Both the position numbers and the translations under genes were made by a program. 64,000 nt of DNA from positions 496,001 to 560,000 of the forward strand of contig JAWKKG010000003.1 of the NCBI GenBank assembly GCA_041393395.1. The letters are read 5' to 3'. This document shows positions 10,499-19,013 of the stretch, piece after piece (position 1 is the first letter of the stretch; every line of letters begins with the position of its first letter). The notes beneath the pieces were generated by a model. The model was not told where the DNA came from and ran no database searches. It was given only the letters and a program-made list of their open reading frames with translations. The stretch is from JAGQIB01 sp041393395 (GTDB taxonomy: Bacteria; ARS69).

Positions 10499-12228
10499 GG
10501 CGTCACTCCGGACGGGGGAGTCGCGTGGCAGTCCTCGCAAGCGAACTCGAGCGGTCGGTAGATCGGTCCTTCGGTGCCGTCGGGGCGCGCGGACACGGGA
10601 TGACACTTGTCGCACGAGACCGTCGCATGGGCACCCGCGAGCGCGAAGCGCGCGTCGCGGTCGTGGTCGAAGCGGTCCGGCGGTCGGAACGCGGCGGATC
10701 CGTGGCACACGCCGCAATCGCTTCCCCGGTCCCGGCCGGCGAACTGTCCGCCGTGCGGATCCTCGTGGCATGCGGCGCACGTGTCGTGCTTCTTCTCGAA
10801 CTTCAGCGCGTAGTCCGCCGCAACGCGTCGCGCCGTCAGACTCGTGCGCGGCATCTCCTGTGTCAGCTCCAGATGGCAATCGAGACAGGGCACCGCCCCG
10901 TGTGCGCCCTCGAGCTTGAACTCGAACTTCGAGTGGAGAACCGGGTCTACGAGCGACGGCCGGAACGCCGCGGGGTCGTGGCACTTGCGACAGTCGTCGT
11001 CCTTCGTGCCGAGCTCGCCGCGATGCGGGTCCGCGTGGCAGGTGACGCAGGTCACGTCGCCCATCCGGAACAGCGCTCCGGCCTTGCCCGTCACCGCGAC
11101 GCCCGGCAGTGGCGGCAGGTTCGATCGCTCCGGGCCGTGGCACGCGCGACACTTCGCGTCCGCGTGCGCGCCCTCGAGCTTCCACGATTCCTGGTGGCGC
11201 GCCACCGTGAACGAGGACGGCAGGAACCCCTTCACGTCGTGGCAGGAGTCGCAGCGGCCCTTGTCGATCTTCGCGAGCTGGCCCGCGTGGGCGTCCTCGT
11301 GGCAGTCCGCACAGGCCGCGAACTTCGGGCGGAAGTCGAACTTCTTGCCCTCGCCGTGGCAGCCCTTGCAGCTCACCTCGCGGTGCTTGCCCTCGAGCGG
11401 CATCTTCGTGTTCGCGTGCCGCGCCACGTCCCAGGTGGCCGGCGCGAAGTGATCGACCAGGTGACACGAGGCGCAGTCGACCCTGGCGCCGGCGAGCGTC
11501 GCCTTCCCGCCGTGCGGATCCTCGTGGCAGGAGCGACACTCGTCGAACCTCGGCAGCTCGGCGAAGCCGTTCTTGTGGCAGTCCGAGCACTGGACCTTGA
11601 CGTGTGCGCCGCGGAGCGGATAGCGCGTCCGATCGTGGTCGAACGACGCTTCCACGAGATCCTGCCACTTGCTCGTGAGGTGGCACTGCACGCAGTCCTG
11701 TCCGAAGCGGTCTTCGTGCGGATCCACGTGGCAGTTCACGCAGGCGGTCTCCAGGCCGAGCCAGGATCGTTCGCCGGAACCCGCGGGCCGGAGTCCGAAC
11801 ACCGGCGACTTCTGGAACGCGGCCGTGTGGCAGGCCTCGCACTCCGCCTCCGCGTGCTTTCCGGTGAGATTCCAGCCGGTGCGCGAGTGGTCGAAGTCCT
11901 TCGCGGAGCCCTCTTCCCAGTGGATGAGCTCGAACTCCCGTCCGCCGTGCTCGAGGTGACAGTCCGAGCACGCACCGGCACCGTCGCGCGCGTGGAAACC
12001 GCGCCCGTCGGCCCGAAGGCGCGAGATCTCCCCGTGGCAATCCAGGCAATGCGGATCGACACTGGTTTCCTTCACGCCATGGCACTTCAGACAGTTCTTC
12101 ACGCCCTCGAGCTCCTCATGGACCGCGGACAACGGCCCGGGGGACAGCTGTGCGAACGCGATCGACGGAAACATCCAGAACGCGAGAAAGACGGCCCCGA
12201 ATGCCCGTCGCGGATCATCCGCCCACAC
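10495..12228 (-). CDS. Exported multiheme c-type cytochrome with 20 CxxCH motifs
   Basis: The 577-residue product carries 20 CxxCH motifs and the same FDHxRT...LxGAH / EDPHGG signatures as its downstream partner, but its modules are diverged instead of near-identical. The start is a GTG giving a signal peptide (hydrophobic GAVFLAFWMFPSIAFA, cleavage before QLS). It overlaps the upstream oxidoreductase gene by 14 bp, and its stop overlaps the next start by 4 bp. Repeated Cys-x2-Cys-His-x-Asp-Pro-His motifs (for example CHEDPHGG) supply extra histidines, consistent with bis-His ligated low-potential hemes. It is probably periplasmic and placed between the membrane oxidoreductase and the 37-heme cytochrome; this order is inference from gene order. 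Confidence 0.92.
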   Translation of the reverse strand: MWADDPRRAFGAVFLAFWMFPSIAFAQLSPGPLSAVHEELEGVKNCLKCHGVKETSVDPHCLDCHGEISRLRADGRGFHARDGAGACSDCHLEHGGREFELIHWEEGSAKDFDHSRTGWNLTGKHAEAECEACHTAAFQKSPVFGLRPAGSGERSWLGLETACVNCHVDPHEDRFGQDCVQCHLTSKWQDLVEASFDHDRTRYPLRGAHVKVQCSDCHKNGFAELPRFDECRSCHEDPHGGKATLAGARVDCASCHLVDHFAPATWDVARHANTKMPLEGKHREVSCKGCHGEGKKFDFRPKFAACADCHEDAHAGQLAKIDKGRCDSCHDVKGFLPSSFTVARHQESWKLEGAHADAKCRACHGPERSNLPPLPGVAVTGKAGALFRMGDVTCVTCHADPHRGELGTKDDDCRKCHDPAAFRPSLVDPVLHSKFEFKLEGAHGAVPCLDCHLELTQEMPRTSLTARRVAADYALKFEKKHDTCAACHEDPHGGQFAGRDRGSDCGVCHGSAAFRPPDRFDHDRDARFALAGAHATVSCDKCHPVSARPDGTEGPIYRPLEFACEDCHATPPSGVTP

Positions 12229-13648
12229 CGGCCTTCGCCTCGACGAGCGGCAACTCCTTCGTCACCGAACGAACCCCGACCTTCTCGAGGAACTTGGTCG
12301 GAGGTTCGCCGCCGATGCGCACGACCACGTCGTCGTTCGGAATCGTGAGAGTCTCCCCGCCCATTTCCAGGACCACCGAGTCCTTCGAGATCGATCGGAC
12401 CTGGCTGGCGCGAAGGACCTTCAATCTTCCCTCGCGTTCCGCCTCCTCCAGCTTCTGCACGTTCCGTTCCTTCGCCTTGTCGAAGTTCTCGCCGCGGTAG
12501 CTCAACGTCACCACGGTGCCCGCCTGGACGCACATGCCACACGCGGACTCCAGCGCGCTGTCTCCGCCCCCCACGACGAGGACGCGACGTCCGGCGAACT
12601 GCTCCATCTCGACGACGTCGTAGAAGACCTTGTCCGAGTCCTCGCCCGGAACGCCGAGACGTCGCGGTGTCCCGCGACGTCCGTTCGCGAGGACGACGCG
12701 GCGCGCCGGCACCTCGAAGCCCTTGCCCTTCACGAGCAAGTGCGTGCCGTCGCGTACGATGTCGTCGACCCGTCGCCCCGAGGCGATCTCCAGGCCTTGC
12801 TGCTCGATCATCGTGTCCCACACCCCGAGGAGGGTTTCCTTCGAGGCATCGGCCACCCAGAGTTCCCCGTAGAGCGGAATCCCGATCGGCTCGGCAAGAA
12901 GGAGCTTCCTTCGCGGATACTTGCGGATCGAGTCGGCCAGCGACCCCTGCTCGAGGACGAGGTAGCGCAGCCCTTCCTTCTTCGCGGTCAGCGCGGCGCT
13001 GATGCCGGCGGGGCCGGAGCCGACGATCACGACGTCGAGCGCCTTCTCCGGCGCGCGCTTGCCCGCGGCGTGCTCGGCCTTCAGGTCCCGGGCGACGTTC
13101 TCCATCGCCACCCGTCCCTCGTTGATCGCGTTCTTGATCAGACCGCGGCCGCCGAGCTCGCCGACGATGTAGACCCCGGGCACGTTCGACTGGAAGTCCT
13201 TGCGCACGTCGGGGACGGTCACGCGGTGGACGTTCGCGCCGGTGCCGAGAATGATGCCTCCGACCGGGCACGCCTGGACGCACTTGCCCACGGCCGTGCA
13301 CTTCTCCTTGTTCACGATCGCGAGCTTGCCCTGCATCGCGATCGCTCCGTCCTCCGGACACACGGGCACACACGCGCCGCAGCCCACGCAGACGTCCGCG
13401 CGCACGATCGCGTGTACCTTCTTGCCCTCGTCCTTGTTCTCGACCTCGGGAGCGGCCTCCTTCGCGCCGGCCACCTCGAAGATCTGGAGAGGCACGTGAC
13501 ACGAGGGGCACCGGATCGCTCCCACCGGCACCTCGTGCGAGCAGCGCGGACAGGGTTCACCCCAGCAGCCCGCGCGCCGGCGCAGATACCACGCCACGAT
13601 CACGGCCGTGAACGTGCCCAGGGCGGCGGCGGTGACGAGGGTGGTCAT
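12215..13648 (-). CDS. Membrane-anchored ferredoxin/FAD-NAD(P) oxidoreductase
   Basis: This 477-residue fusion has an N-terminal membrane helix (TAAALGTFTAVIVAWYL) and a zinc-ribbon-like CPRC...CPSC pair near residues 34-53. A two-cluster ferredoxin domain follows (CVGCGACVPVCP, then CTAVGKCVQACP). The C-terminal two-thirds resembles thioredoxin reductase/YpdA flavoproteins, with FAD loop VIVGSGPAGISAA and NAD(P) loop VLVVGGGDSALES. The second ferredoxin motif lacks its second Cys (Val instead), so it may hold a 3Fe-4S cluster. In the operon it would move electrons between NAD(P)H, Fe-S centres and the membrane cytochrome; the direction is unknown. Its ATG lies 4 bp after the upstream stop. 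Confidence 0.88.
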   Translation of the reverse strand: MTTLVTAAALGTFTAVIVAWYLRRRAGCWGEPCPRCSHEVPVGAIRCPSCHVPLQIFEVAGAKEAAPEVENKDEGKKVHAIVRADVCVGCGACVPVCPEDGAIAMQGKLAIVNKEKCTAVGKCVQACPVGGIILGTGANVHRVTVPDVRKDFQSNVPGVYIVGELGGRGLIKNAINEGRVAMENVARDLKAEHAAGKRAPEKALDVVIVGSGPAGISAALTAKKEGLRYLVLEQGSLADSIRKYPRRKLLLAEPIGIPLYGELWVADASKETLLGVWDTMIEQQGLEIASGRRVDDIVRDGTHLLVKGKGFEVPARRVVLANGRRGTPRRLGVPGEDSDKVFYDVVEMEQFAGRRVLVVGGGDSALESACGMCVQAGTVVTLSYRGENFDKAKERNVQKLEEAEREGRLKVLRASQVRSISKDSVVLEMGGETLTIPNDDVVVRIGGEPPTKFLEKVGVRSVTKELPLVEAKAGVGG

Positions 13649-13652
13649 GGGA

Positions 13653-14636
13653 TCAGCGAATCCAGGTCACGCCGAACGCGATCGCCAGGGTGACATGCAC
13701 CGTCACCGCGAGGAACGCGGTGATCGCGAACGGCAGGTGGAAGGCGTGCCACAGGCGGAAGACCCGACCGGTGGCGTCCAGCACGCGGATCTGCTGGGCG
13801 AGCGCCATCTCGCGTCGCGCGAGCCGCGCGACGTTCTTCAACGCGGCCGCGTCCGGGCGCTGAGCGGACTTGTCGTTCCATTCGCGGAGAAGGCGGCGGA
13901 TCGCGCGCCGGCGATCGAAGTCGTCCTGCACGAGACGCCACAGCGTGGGAATGATCCCGCGCGTCGTCGTCTGGACCGGCTTCAGGAGGGTGAGAAGGAC
14001 CTGCGGATCGAATCCCGTGGTCTCGGCGAGCGCGCCTACGAGCTGGCGACGGTCGGCCGAGACCTGCTCGCGCGTCATCTCGAGTCCGGAGCGACCGCGC
14101 GGAATGCGAAGGTACAGGTAGCGCCCCACGACGCCGCTGATCGCGACCACCAGCATCGAGAAGTACCCCACGCCGATCAGTCCCGAGAACCGGAACCCGG
14201 CGTGGATCGCCCCGGCCAGTGGCATCACCACACCGGCCACGATGTGGGCGTCGAGCCACTTCGGAACGGGCCCGAGGAACGAGAGCGCGGCAACGCGCTT
14301 TCGCACGGGATACAGCCAGAGGAACAGGAACAGCGCGAACGCCAGGAACCCGAGCGACTGGCCGACGAGGCCGGTCGGCCGGAGCCAGTCGTGCAACGGC
14401 GATCGCAGGCGCTCGGCCAGGTCCATGGAGTAGTAGGACGACCCGGCCGCGGCGAGCACCACGAGCGGCCCCACGCCGCCCAGCACCGCACGCGGCACGA
14501 AACCGGGCTCGGCCCGTTTCTTGTCGTCGGCAGCGGGGGCGGTCGTCTCCGGCTTCGAGTCCCCGGGCGCGGCTGCCGCCGGAGCTTCGGCCGGGCGTAC
14601 GGATTCCTCGACGGATTCTTGGAGGACGGTCGACAT
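13653..14636 (-). CDS. Polytopic membrane protein, cytochrome b-like, first gene of the multiheme operon
   Basis: From the ATG at 14636 the product is 327 residues: a Pro/Ala-rich cytoplasmic tail (1-50), then about five membrane segments. Histidines sit inside or at the ends of helices: DAHIVAGVVMPLAGAIHAGF, LWHAFHLPFAITAF and VTVHVTLA, arranged as in di-heme b-type or ferric-reductase-like transmembrane proteins. It could exchange electrons between the quinone pool and the cytochromes, which fits its place at the head of the operon. No named family was recognised with certainty. A longer open frame reaches an ATG at 14720, but its extra residues look non-coding; GGAAAG precedes the chosen ATG. 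Confidence 0.7.
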   Translation of the reverse strand: MSTVLQESVEESVRPAEAPAAAAPGDSKPETTAPAADDKKRAEPGFVPRAVLGGVGPLVVLAAAGSSYYSMDLAERLRSPLHDWLRPTGLVGQSLGFLAFALFLFLWLYPVRKRVAALSFLGPVPKWLDAHIVAGVVMPLAGAIHAGFRFSGLIGVGYFSMLVVAISGVVGRYLYLRIPRGRSGLEMTREQVSADRRQLVGALAETTGFDPQVLLTLLKPVQTTTRGIIPTLWRLVQDDFDRRRAIRRLLREWNDKSAQRPDAAALKNVARLARREMALAQQIRVLDATGRVFRLWHAFHLPFAITAFLAVTVHVTLAIAFGVTWIR

Positions 14637-15019
14637 CGGCTTTCCGAGGTTCGGGGCTCGAGTAAGAGCAGCAAGGATCGAGCCAGTATCGGCCCGGAGT
14701 GCGTCTCCGAGAGATTCCATCCCCTCGGGGCTTCGATCGGTCCGTGATCGGTATCGGACCGGAGGATCCAGCTCCTGAGTGAGCGCTCAGGATTGTCTAC
14801 GTGGTCGGAATTTTACCACGCGTGTGCAAAACCTGCCCGATCGGAGGTCGTCGGAGCCGGTCCGGGGCCCGGAATCGGACCGACCGCCGGCGACCGGTTC
14901 GGCCCTCGCTCGGAACCGCCCTCGCCGAGCGCGAAGCCCTCTCAAGCTCTCGGTTTCGCAAGTCGAGAATCCAGGCAGTGCAGATCGCCACGGCCGCCCG
15001 CCGGCCCCAGGGAGGAAGA
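14637..15019. other. Intergenic region between the multiheme operon and pilT
   Basis: This 383-bp gap separates two divergent genes and must hold their promoters. No convincing ORF or RNA gene was seen. It includes one of the few locally AT-rich patches (around 14808-14815) flanked by an inverted repeat, listed separately. Confidence 0.5.
14780..14820. promoter_or_regulatory. Two small inverted repeats, possible operator
   Basis: TGAGCGCTCA (14780-14789) is a perfect 10-bp palindrome of the kind bound by TetR-type repressors. Ten bases on, CGTGGT (14800-14805) and ACCACG (14815-14820) form an inverted repeat around an AT-rich spacer. Both lie between the divergent cytochrome operon and pilT. 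Short palindromes occur by chance in high-GC DNA, so this is only suggestive. Confidence 0.25.
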
Positions 15020-16108
15020 ATGTCCATCTCGGTCGATGCCCTGCTGAAAGGCATGATCCAGTTCGACGCGTCGGATCTCCACTTGAAGGTCGGGATGCCG
15101 CCCGGCTACCGCATCTCGGGGGAGATCCAGCCCCTCAAGAACCTGGAGGCGCTCACCGCCGACCAGACCGAGGCACTGGCCCGCCAGGTGCTCGACGAGC
15201 AGCAGATGGCCGAGTTCGAGCGCACGGGCGATCTCGACACCGCCCACAGCATCCCGGGCGTCTCGCGCTTCCGCCTCAACGTGATGCGCCAGCGGGGCTC
15301 CGTCTCGATGGTCTTCCGGAAGATCCCGTTCGAGATTCCGAACATCGACGATCTCGGTCTTCCCCCCGTCTGCAAGACGCTCGCGATGAAGCCGCGCGGT
15401 CTCGTGCTCGTCACCGGGCCGACGGGAAGCGGCAAGTCCACGACGCTCGCCGCGATGATCGACTACCGCAACCGCAGCGAACGCGGCCACATCCTCACCA
15501 TGGAGGATCCGGTCGAGTTCGTGCACCGCGATCAGCTGTGCTACATCAACCAGCGCGAGGTGGGCACGGACACGGCGAGCTTCTCCTCGGCGCTCAAGCG
15601 CGCGCTCCGTCAGGATCCCGACGTGATCCTCGTGGGCGAGATGCGCGACCTCGAGACGATCTCGCTCGGCATCACCGCCGCGGAGACGGGGCACCTCGTG
15701 TTCGGCACGCTGCACACGACGGGCGCGATCCAGACCGTGGACCGCATCATCGACGTGTTTCCGCCGGACCAGCAGCAGCAGGTGCGCGTGCAGCTCGCGG
15801 AGACGATCCAGGGCGTGATCTCGCAGGTGCTCGTGCCCAAGAAGGGCGGCGGCCGCGTGGCGGCGCACGAGATCCTCGTCCGCGTGGATGCGCTCAAGGC
15901 CTGCATTCGCGAGGGCAAGACCGCGCAGATGCAGAACGTGCTGCAGACCGGATCCAAGCACGGCATGCAGCTGCTGGACGACGTTCTCGTGAAGCTCGCG
16001 AAGGAAGGCAAGATCGAGGCGGCCGACGCCGTGGCGAAGGCGCACCATCCGGACATCGTCGCGCGCAACCTGGGCGCTCCGGCGGAGCTGGCGGCCGCGC
16101 ACGCGTGA
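15020..16108 (+). CDS. pilT: Type IV pilus retraction ATPase PilT
   Basis: PilT is the hexameric cytoplasmic ATPase that depolymerises type IV pili, driving twitching and DNA uptake. The 362-residue product has family length and motifs: N-terminal SDLHLKVGMPP, Walker A GPTGSGKST, Asp box, Walker B DPDVILVGEMRD and His box HLVFGTLHTT. The C-terminal CIREGKTAQMQNVLQTG corresponds to the AIRNLIRE retraction motif that separates PilT from PilB. The ATG at 15020 follows GGAGGAAG at a good distance; the frame stays open upstream, but that part lacks PilT similarity. No other pilus gene is in the window. A terminator follows directly. Confidence 0.95.
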   Translation: MSISVDALLKGMIQFDASDLHLKVGMPPGYRISGEIQPLKNLEALTADQTEALARQVLDEQQMAEFERTGDLDTAHSIPGVSRFRLNVMRQRGSVSMVFRKIPFEIPNIDDLGLPPVCKTLAMKPRGLVLVTGPTGSGKSTTLAAMIDYRNRSERGHILTMEDPVEFVHRDQLCYINQREVGTDTASFSSALKRALRQDPDVILVGEMRDLETISLGITAAETGHLVFGTLHTTGAIQTVDRIIDVFPPDQQQQVRVQLAETIQGVISQVLVPKKGGGRVAAHEILVRVDALKACIREGKTAQMQNVLQTGSKHGMQLLDDVLVKLAKEGKIEAADAVAKAHHPDIVARNLGAPAELAAAHA

Positions 16109-16131
16109 TCGGATCGCGATGCGGTTTCTCG

Positions 16132-16167
16132 GCCCCCGTTCCGGTGCAACCCGGGGCGGGGGCTTTT
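16132..16167 (+). terminator. Rho-independent terminator after pilT
   Basis: GCCCCCG (16132-16138) pairs with CGGGGGC (16157-16163). An inner CCGG/CCGG stem (16141-16144 with 16151-16154) lies within the loop, and TTTT follows. It begins 24 bp after the pilT stop. Confidence 0.75.
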
Positions 16168-16223
16168 CGTAACTCCTCCTGTCCCGTCGAGCCCTACGAA
16201 ACGAGCGGTGGAAGGAGTCCCCG

Positions 16224-17186
16224 ATGATCGACTTCATGGATCCGGCCCGCGCCCGGGTGAGGCGCACGGGCTACCAGATCCTCGTCGCCTGGATCCTGTG
16301 GGGCGTGCCCACCCAGAGTCGCTCGGAGGAGCGCGACGATCGGCGCAAGCCCGCGGCGGGTCTCGTGATGGGAGAGCCCCAGAAGGTGGGCATCGTGCTC
16401 GAGCGTCCGTTCGATCGTTGGTCCGCCTACCAGGTGCAGCTCGGAACGAATCTCGACGACTACTCGATCGGAGTTCGCTGGCTGCTGGGGAGACCGAACT
16501 GGCCCTACGCGTTCGCCGCCGTGGGGGCGACGTCGTGGCGCGGCTTCGCCTCGCGGCCCCATCCCTGGAGCGAGTTCGGGGCCGGAATGTCCGCCGGCAA
16601 CGAGACAATTCGGTTCTTCGGAGACGTCGGTATCGTCTCCGGCCCGGGTCTTGGCGCGTCGGTCGGCGTTCTCGCCACGGTGGAGGGGCTCGGCGAATCT
16701 CCGGGCATCGCGGGCGGAAGCAGTGCGCCGACGGGGCCACGGGCCGACGGGAACCCGAGCGACCGGGGAGCCGTCCGACGGAAGGCTTCCGTCGCAAAGA
16801 ACCGAGATGACCGGAGCGGCGTCTCCTTCGGCTTCCCGTACGCTTTCGCGTTTTCCTACGAACACCGCGTCGACGAGTACGTGTCCCTGTCCTTTCACGC
16901 GGGGAGCCTGATCGTCGCCGGATCCGTCGGCGCGCGCGCGATCGTCGGCGCGCAGGACGGCACGGGCCTCTATGCGTTCGGCGGCGGTGGCTGGGGTTAC
17001 GTTCTCGCGATCGAGTCCGCCGGAGCGTCGACGCTGTTCGCGTTCGAAGGCCTGGGTGCGCGCTACTGCCCGGGGACGATCGGTCCCTTCATGGAGATCG
17101 GCCTGGCCCAGGTCGTCCGATGGGAGCAGCTCGGGACACCCGTTCTCCCGGTCGCGGCAGTCGGTCTGCTGTTTCAAACGAACTGA
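16224..17186 (+). CDS. Exported protein of unknown function, probably envelope-associated
   Basis: This 320-residue protein was not recognised. AAGGAG lies 6 bp before the ATG. A hydrophobic stretch (YQILVAWILWGV, about 17-28) may be a signal or anchor. The rest is rich in Gly and aromatic residues in alternating patterns (AYQVQLGTNLDDYSIGVRWLL; FSYEHRVDEYVSLSFHAGS), as in small outer-membrane barrels. An Arg/Ser/Pro-rich insert interrupts it at about 165-200. It sits alone between the pilT terminator and the permease promoter, so it is probably monocistronic. Confidence 0.55.
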   Translation: MIDFMDPARARVRRTGYQILVAWILWGVPTQSRSEERDDRRKPAAGLVMGEPQKVGIVLERPFDRWSAYQVQLGTNLDDYSIGVRWLLGRPNWPYAFAAVGATSWRGFASRPHPWSEFGAGMSAGNETIRFFGDVGIVSGPGLGASVGVLATVEGLGESPGIAGGSSAPTGPRADGNPSDRGAVRRKASVAKNRDDRSGVSFGFPYAFAFSYEHRVDEYVSLSFHAGSLIVAGSVGARAIVGAQDGTGLYAFGGGGWGYVLAIESAGASTLFAFEGLGARYCPGTIGPFMEIGLAQVVRWEQLGTPVLPVAAVGLLFQTN

Positions 17187-17228
17187 TCGCGCCCGCAGGA
17201 GCGAAGGCTCGCCGCCGAGTGCGCCCGC

Positions 17229-17237
17229 TGCTAGTCT
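17229..17237 (+). promoter_or_regulatory. Extended -10 of a probable leaderless transcript (permease)
   Basis: TG-C-TAGTCT ends 6 nt before the ATG at 17244, so transcription would start at the A of the start codon. No Shine-Dalgarno sequence is present. The same arrangement occurs before addB and the antiporter gene. Confidence 0.5.
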
Positions 17238-17243
17238 CCGCCC

Positions 17244-18332
17244 ATGACGTCCGAACGCGTCCAGAAGACATTTCTTCTCCTGCTGCTCGCCGCGGTCTCG
17301 CTGCTGTTCCTGGCGATGATCCGCCCGTTCCTCATGACGATCGTACTCGCGGCGATCGCGGCCGGCCTGTGCAATCCGCTCTACCGTCGGCTCACGCGCT
17401 GGCTGCGCGGACGTCGCGTGCTCGCCGCCGCTGTCGTCCTGGTGGCGGTACTCGTGGTGGTCGTCGCGCCGCTCGCGACGTTGACCGGCGTGGTCGTGAA
17501 CGAGGGCTTCAAGGTCACCGACACCGTGCGGCCGTGGGTGCAGCAGCGCATCGAGGATCCCACCTACGTCGAGCGACGCATCGCCACGCTGCCCTATTCG
17601 GAGTTCCTGCTCGAGCACCGGGCGGAGATCTACCGCAAGGCCGGCGAGGTGGTCGGTGGCGTCGGCAACTGGCTCGTGGGCAACCTGTCCGACGTCACCA
17701 AGGGCACGGTCTCGTTCCTGTTCCAGCTCGGCGTGCTCCTGTACGCGATGTTCTTCTTCCTGCTCGACGGGCGAAAGATGCTGCGCCGGATCCTGTTCTT
17801 CCTGCCGCTGTCCGACGAAGCGGAAAGGGAGATGGTCGAGAAGTTCGTCTCCGTGACGCGCGCCACCATCAAGGGCACGCTCGTGATCGGCATCCTCCAG
17901 GGGACCCTGGCCGGACTCGCGTTCGGAGTGGTGGGGATCCCGAGCGCCGTGTTCTGGTCCGTGGTGATGATGGTGCTCTCGATCATTCCGGGGGTCGGCA
18001 CCGCGATCGTGTGGGTGCCGGCGGTGATCATTCTCGCCGTCACGGATCGATGGGGCGCCGCGATCGGCCTCGGGATCTGGTGCGCCCTCGTCGTGGGCAG
18101 CATCGACAACGTGCTGCGCCCGCGACTCGTGGGCCAGGACACGAAGATGCACGAGCTGCTCATCCTGTGCGCGACGCTCGGCGGCATCTCGCTGTTCGGC
18201 ATTCTCGGGTTCATCGTGGGCCCGATCCTGGCCGCGATCTTCGTGACCGTGTGGGAACTGTACGGTCACGTGTTCCGCGACGCGCTGCCCGAGGTGCGCT
18301 GGCTGGACGACGACGAGGCGAAGAGCGGCTAG
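17244..18332 (+). CDS. AI-2E family transporter (PerM/YdiK-type permease)
   Basis: This 362-residue inner-membrane protein has the AI-2E (UPF0118) layout: two N-terminal helices, a third at about 55-80, a soluble segment (85-145), and a C-terminal bundle from about 150. Characteristic motifs are GTLVIGILQGTLAGLAF, the LSIIPGVGTAIVWVP loop and a GFIVGPILAA segment near the end. Members have been linked to export of AI-2 or Na+(Li+)/H+ exchange; the substrate here cannot be told. The gene appears to start without a leader. Its TAG overlaps the stop of the convergent cohesin-like gene in a shared CTAG. Confidence 0.9.
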   Translation: MTSERVQKTFLLLLLAAVSLLFLAMIRPFLMTIVLAAIAAGLCNPLYRRLTRWLRGRRVLAAAVVLVAVLVVVVAPLATLTGVVVNEGFKVTDTVRPWVQQRIEDPTYVERRIATLPYSEFLLEHRAEIYRKAGEVVGGVGNWLVGNLSDVTKGTVSFLFQLGVLLYAMFFFLLDGRKMLRRILFFLPLSDEAEREMVEKFVSVTRATIKGTLVIGILQGTLAGLAFGVVGIPSAVFWSVVMMVLSIIPGVGTAIVWVPAVIILAVTDRWGAAIGLGIWCALVVGSIDNVLRPRLVGQDTKMHELLILCATLGGISLFGILGFIVGPILAAIFVTVWELYGHVFRDALPEVRWLDDDEAKSG

Positions 18333-18886
18333 TCCGCGCGCGGCGTGCGGTAGGCGTTCTTGACCCGCCCCCAGCCGAGAGCCTCGACCGGCGAGGGACC
18401 GTGCGCCGCGTAGCACGACTGGTAGATCGTGAGGTCGTCCAGGAAGCCGGAGAGCGTGAACACGTCGTCTCCGGTCGCGAGCACGCGGAACGTGATCTCC
18501 GCGAGCCGACCGACGGCGCCGCCGGGGATCGGGTTCACGTTGCTGCCCACGATCCGGACCTTGCTCTGGGCGTCGAACCAGTTCCCGCCGAACGTGAACG
18601 ATTGCGTGAGATCGCCGGGGCTCGTGCCCACGTACTCCACGAGTCCCGGAGGCACCTCCACCTCGAGCCGGAACGCGTCGATCGGCCCGAGCGTGTGCAC
18701 CGTGACGGGCACGGTGATCACGTCGTCGACGTTGCCGATGAGCTCGCGGATGCCGACCTCGCCCGCGAGGAGCTCGTTGCAGCCCTGAAGCGTGAGATCC
18801 GCGGCCGCGGTGAGTGTCGGCGCGAGTGCGCCGGCGAGCGTGCCGGCGAGGAGCGCGACGCGGCGCGCGTATCTTCCTGACGTCAT
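18329..18886 (-). CDS. Secreted single cohesin-like domain protein
   Basis: The 185-residue product has a signal peptide (hydrophobic ALLAGTLAGALAPTLTAAA) and then one cohesin-like beta-sandwich. Its pattern is VITVPVTVHTLGPIDAFRLEV, then FGGNWFDAQSKVRIVGS and GGAVGRLAEITFRV. It carries no FlgD-like sorting module, unlike its two upstream neighbours. GGAGGAAGA precedes the ATG at 18886. It lies 127 bp downstream of the three-cohesin gene and may be transcribed with it. Cohesins bind dockerins; a dockerin is present two genes upstream, so interaction is plausible but not shown. Confidence 0.65.
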   Translation of the reverse strand: MTSGRYARRVALLAGTLAGALAPTLTAAADLTLQGCNELLAGEVGIRELIGNVDDVITVPVTVHTLGPIDAFRLEVEVPPGLVEYVGTSPGDLTQSFTFGGNWFDAQSKVRIVGSNVNPIPGGAVGRLAEITFRVLATGDDVFTLSGFLDDLTIYQSCYAAHGPSPVEALGWGRVKNAYRTPRAD

Positions 18887-18939
18887 CCCCTCTTCCTCCC
18901 TCGCGAGAGGTTCCGGGCAAGAGGCGGACCGGTCAAGCG

Positions 18940-19005
18940 GGAACCGGCCGGCGCCGGCGACTACTCCGCGGGCGGCCGGCCGACCCCGAAGGGCCGGCCG
19001 GTTCC
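18940..19005 (-). terminator. GC-rich hairpin after the three-cohesin gene
   Basis: GGAACCGGCCGG (18940-18951) is a perfect 12-bp inverted complement of CCGGCCGGTTCC (18994-19005). Further GGCCGGCC pairing is possible in the loop. It begins 8 bp beyond the stop of the 685-residue gene and has no T tract. It may be a factor-dependent terminator or an mRNA-stabilising hairpin. Confidence 0.4.
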
Positions 19006-19013
19006 GCTGCAGG

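Noticed and set aside
7712..10561. A 949-residue open frame on the plus strand opposite the cytochrome genes
   Set aside because: It is Arg/Val-rich, repeats with the same period as the antisense heme modules, and has no start signals. It is an antisense shadow of the CxxCH repeats.
10499..12085. N-terminal extension of the 37-heme cytochrome to 1463 residues
   Set aside because: The extension has no CxxCH motifs and is an out-of-frame reading of the 20-heme gene. A signal peptide begins at the internal ATG at 10498.
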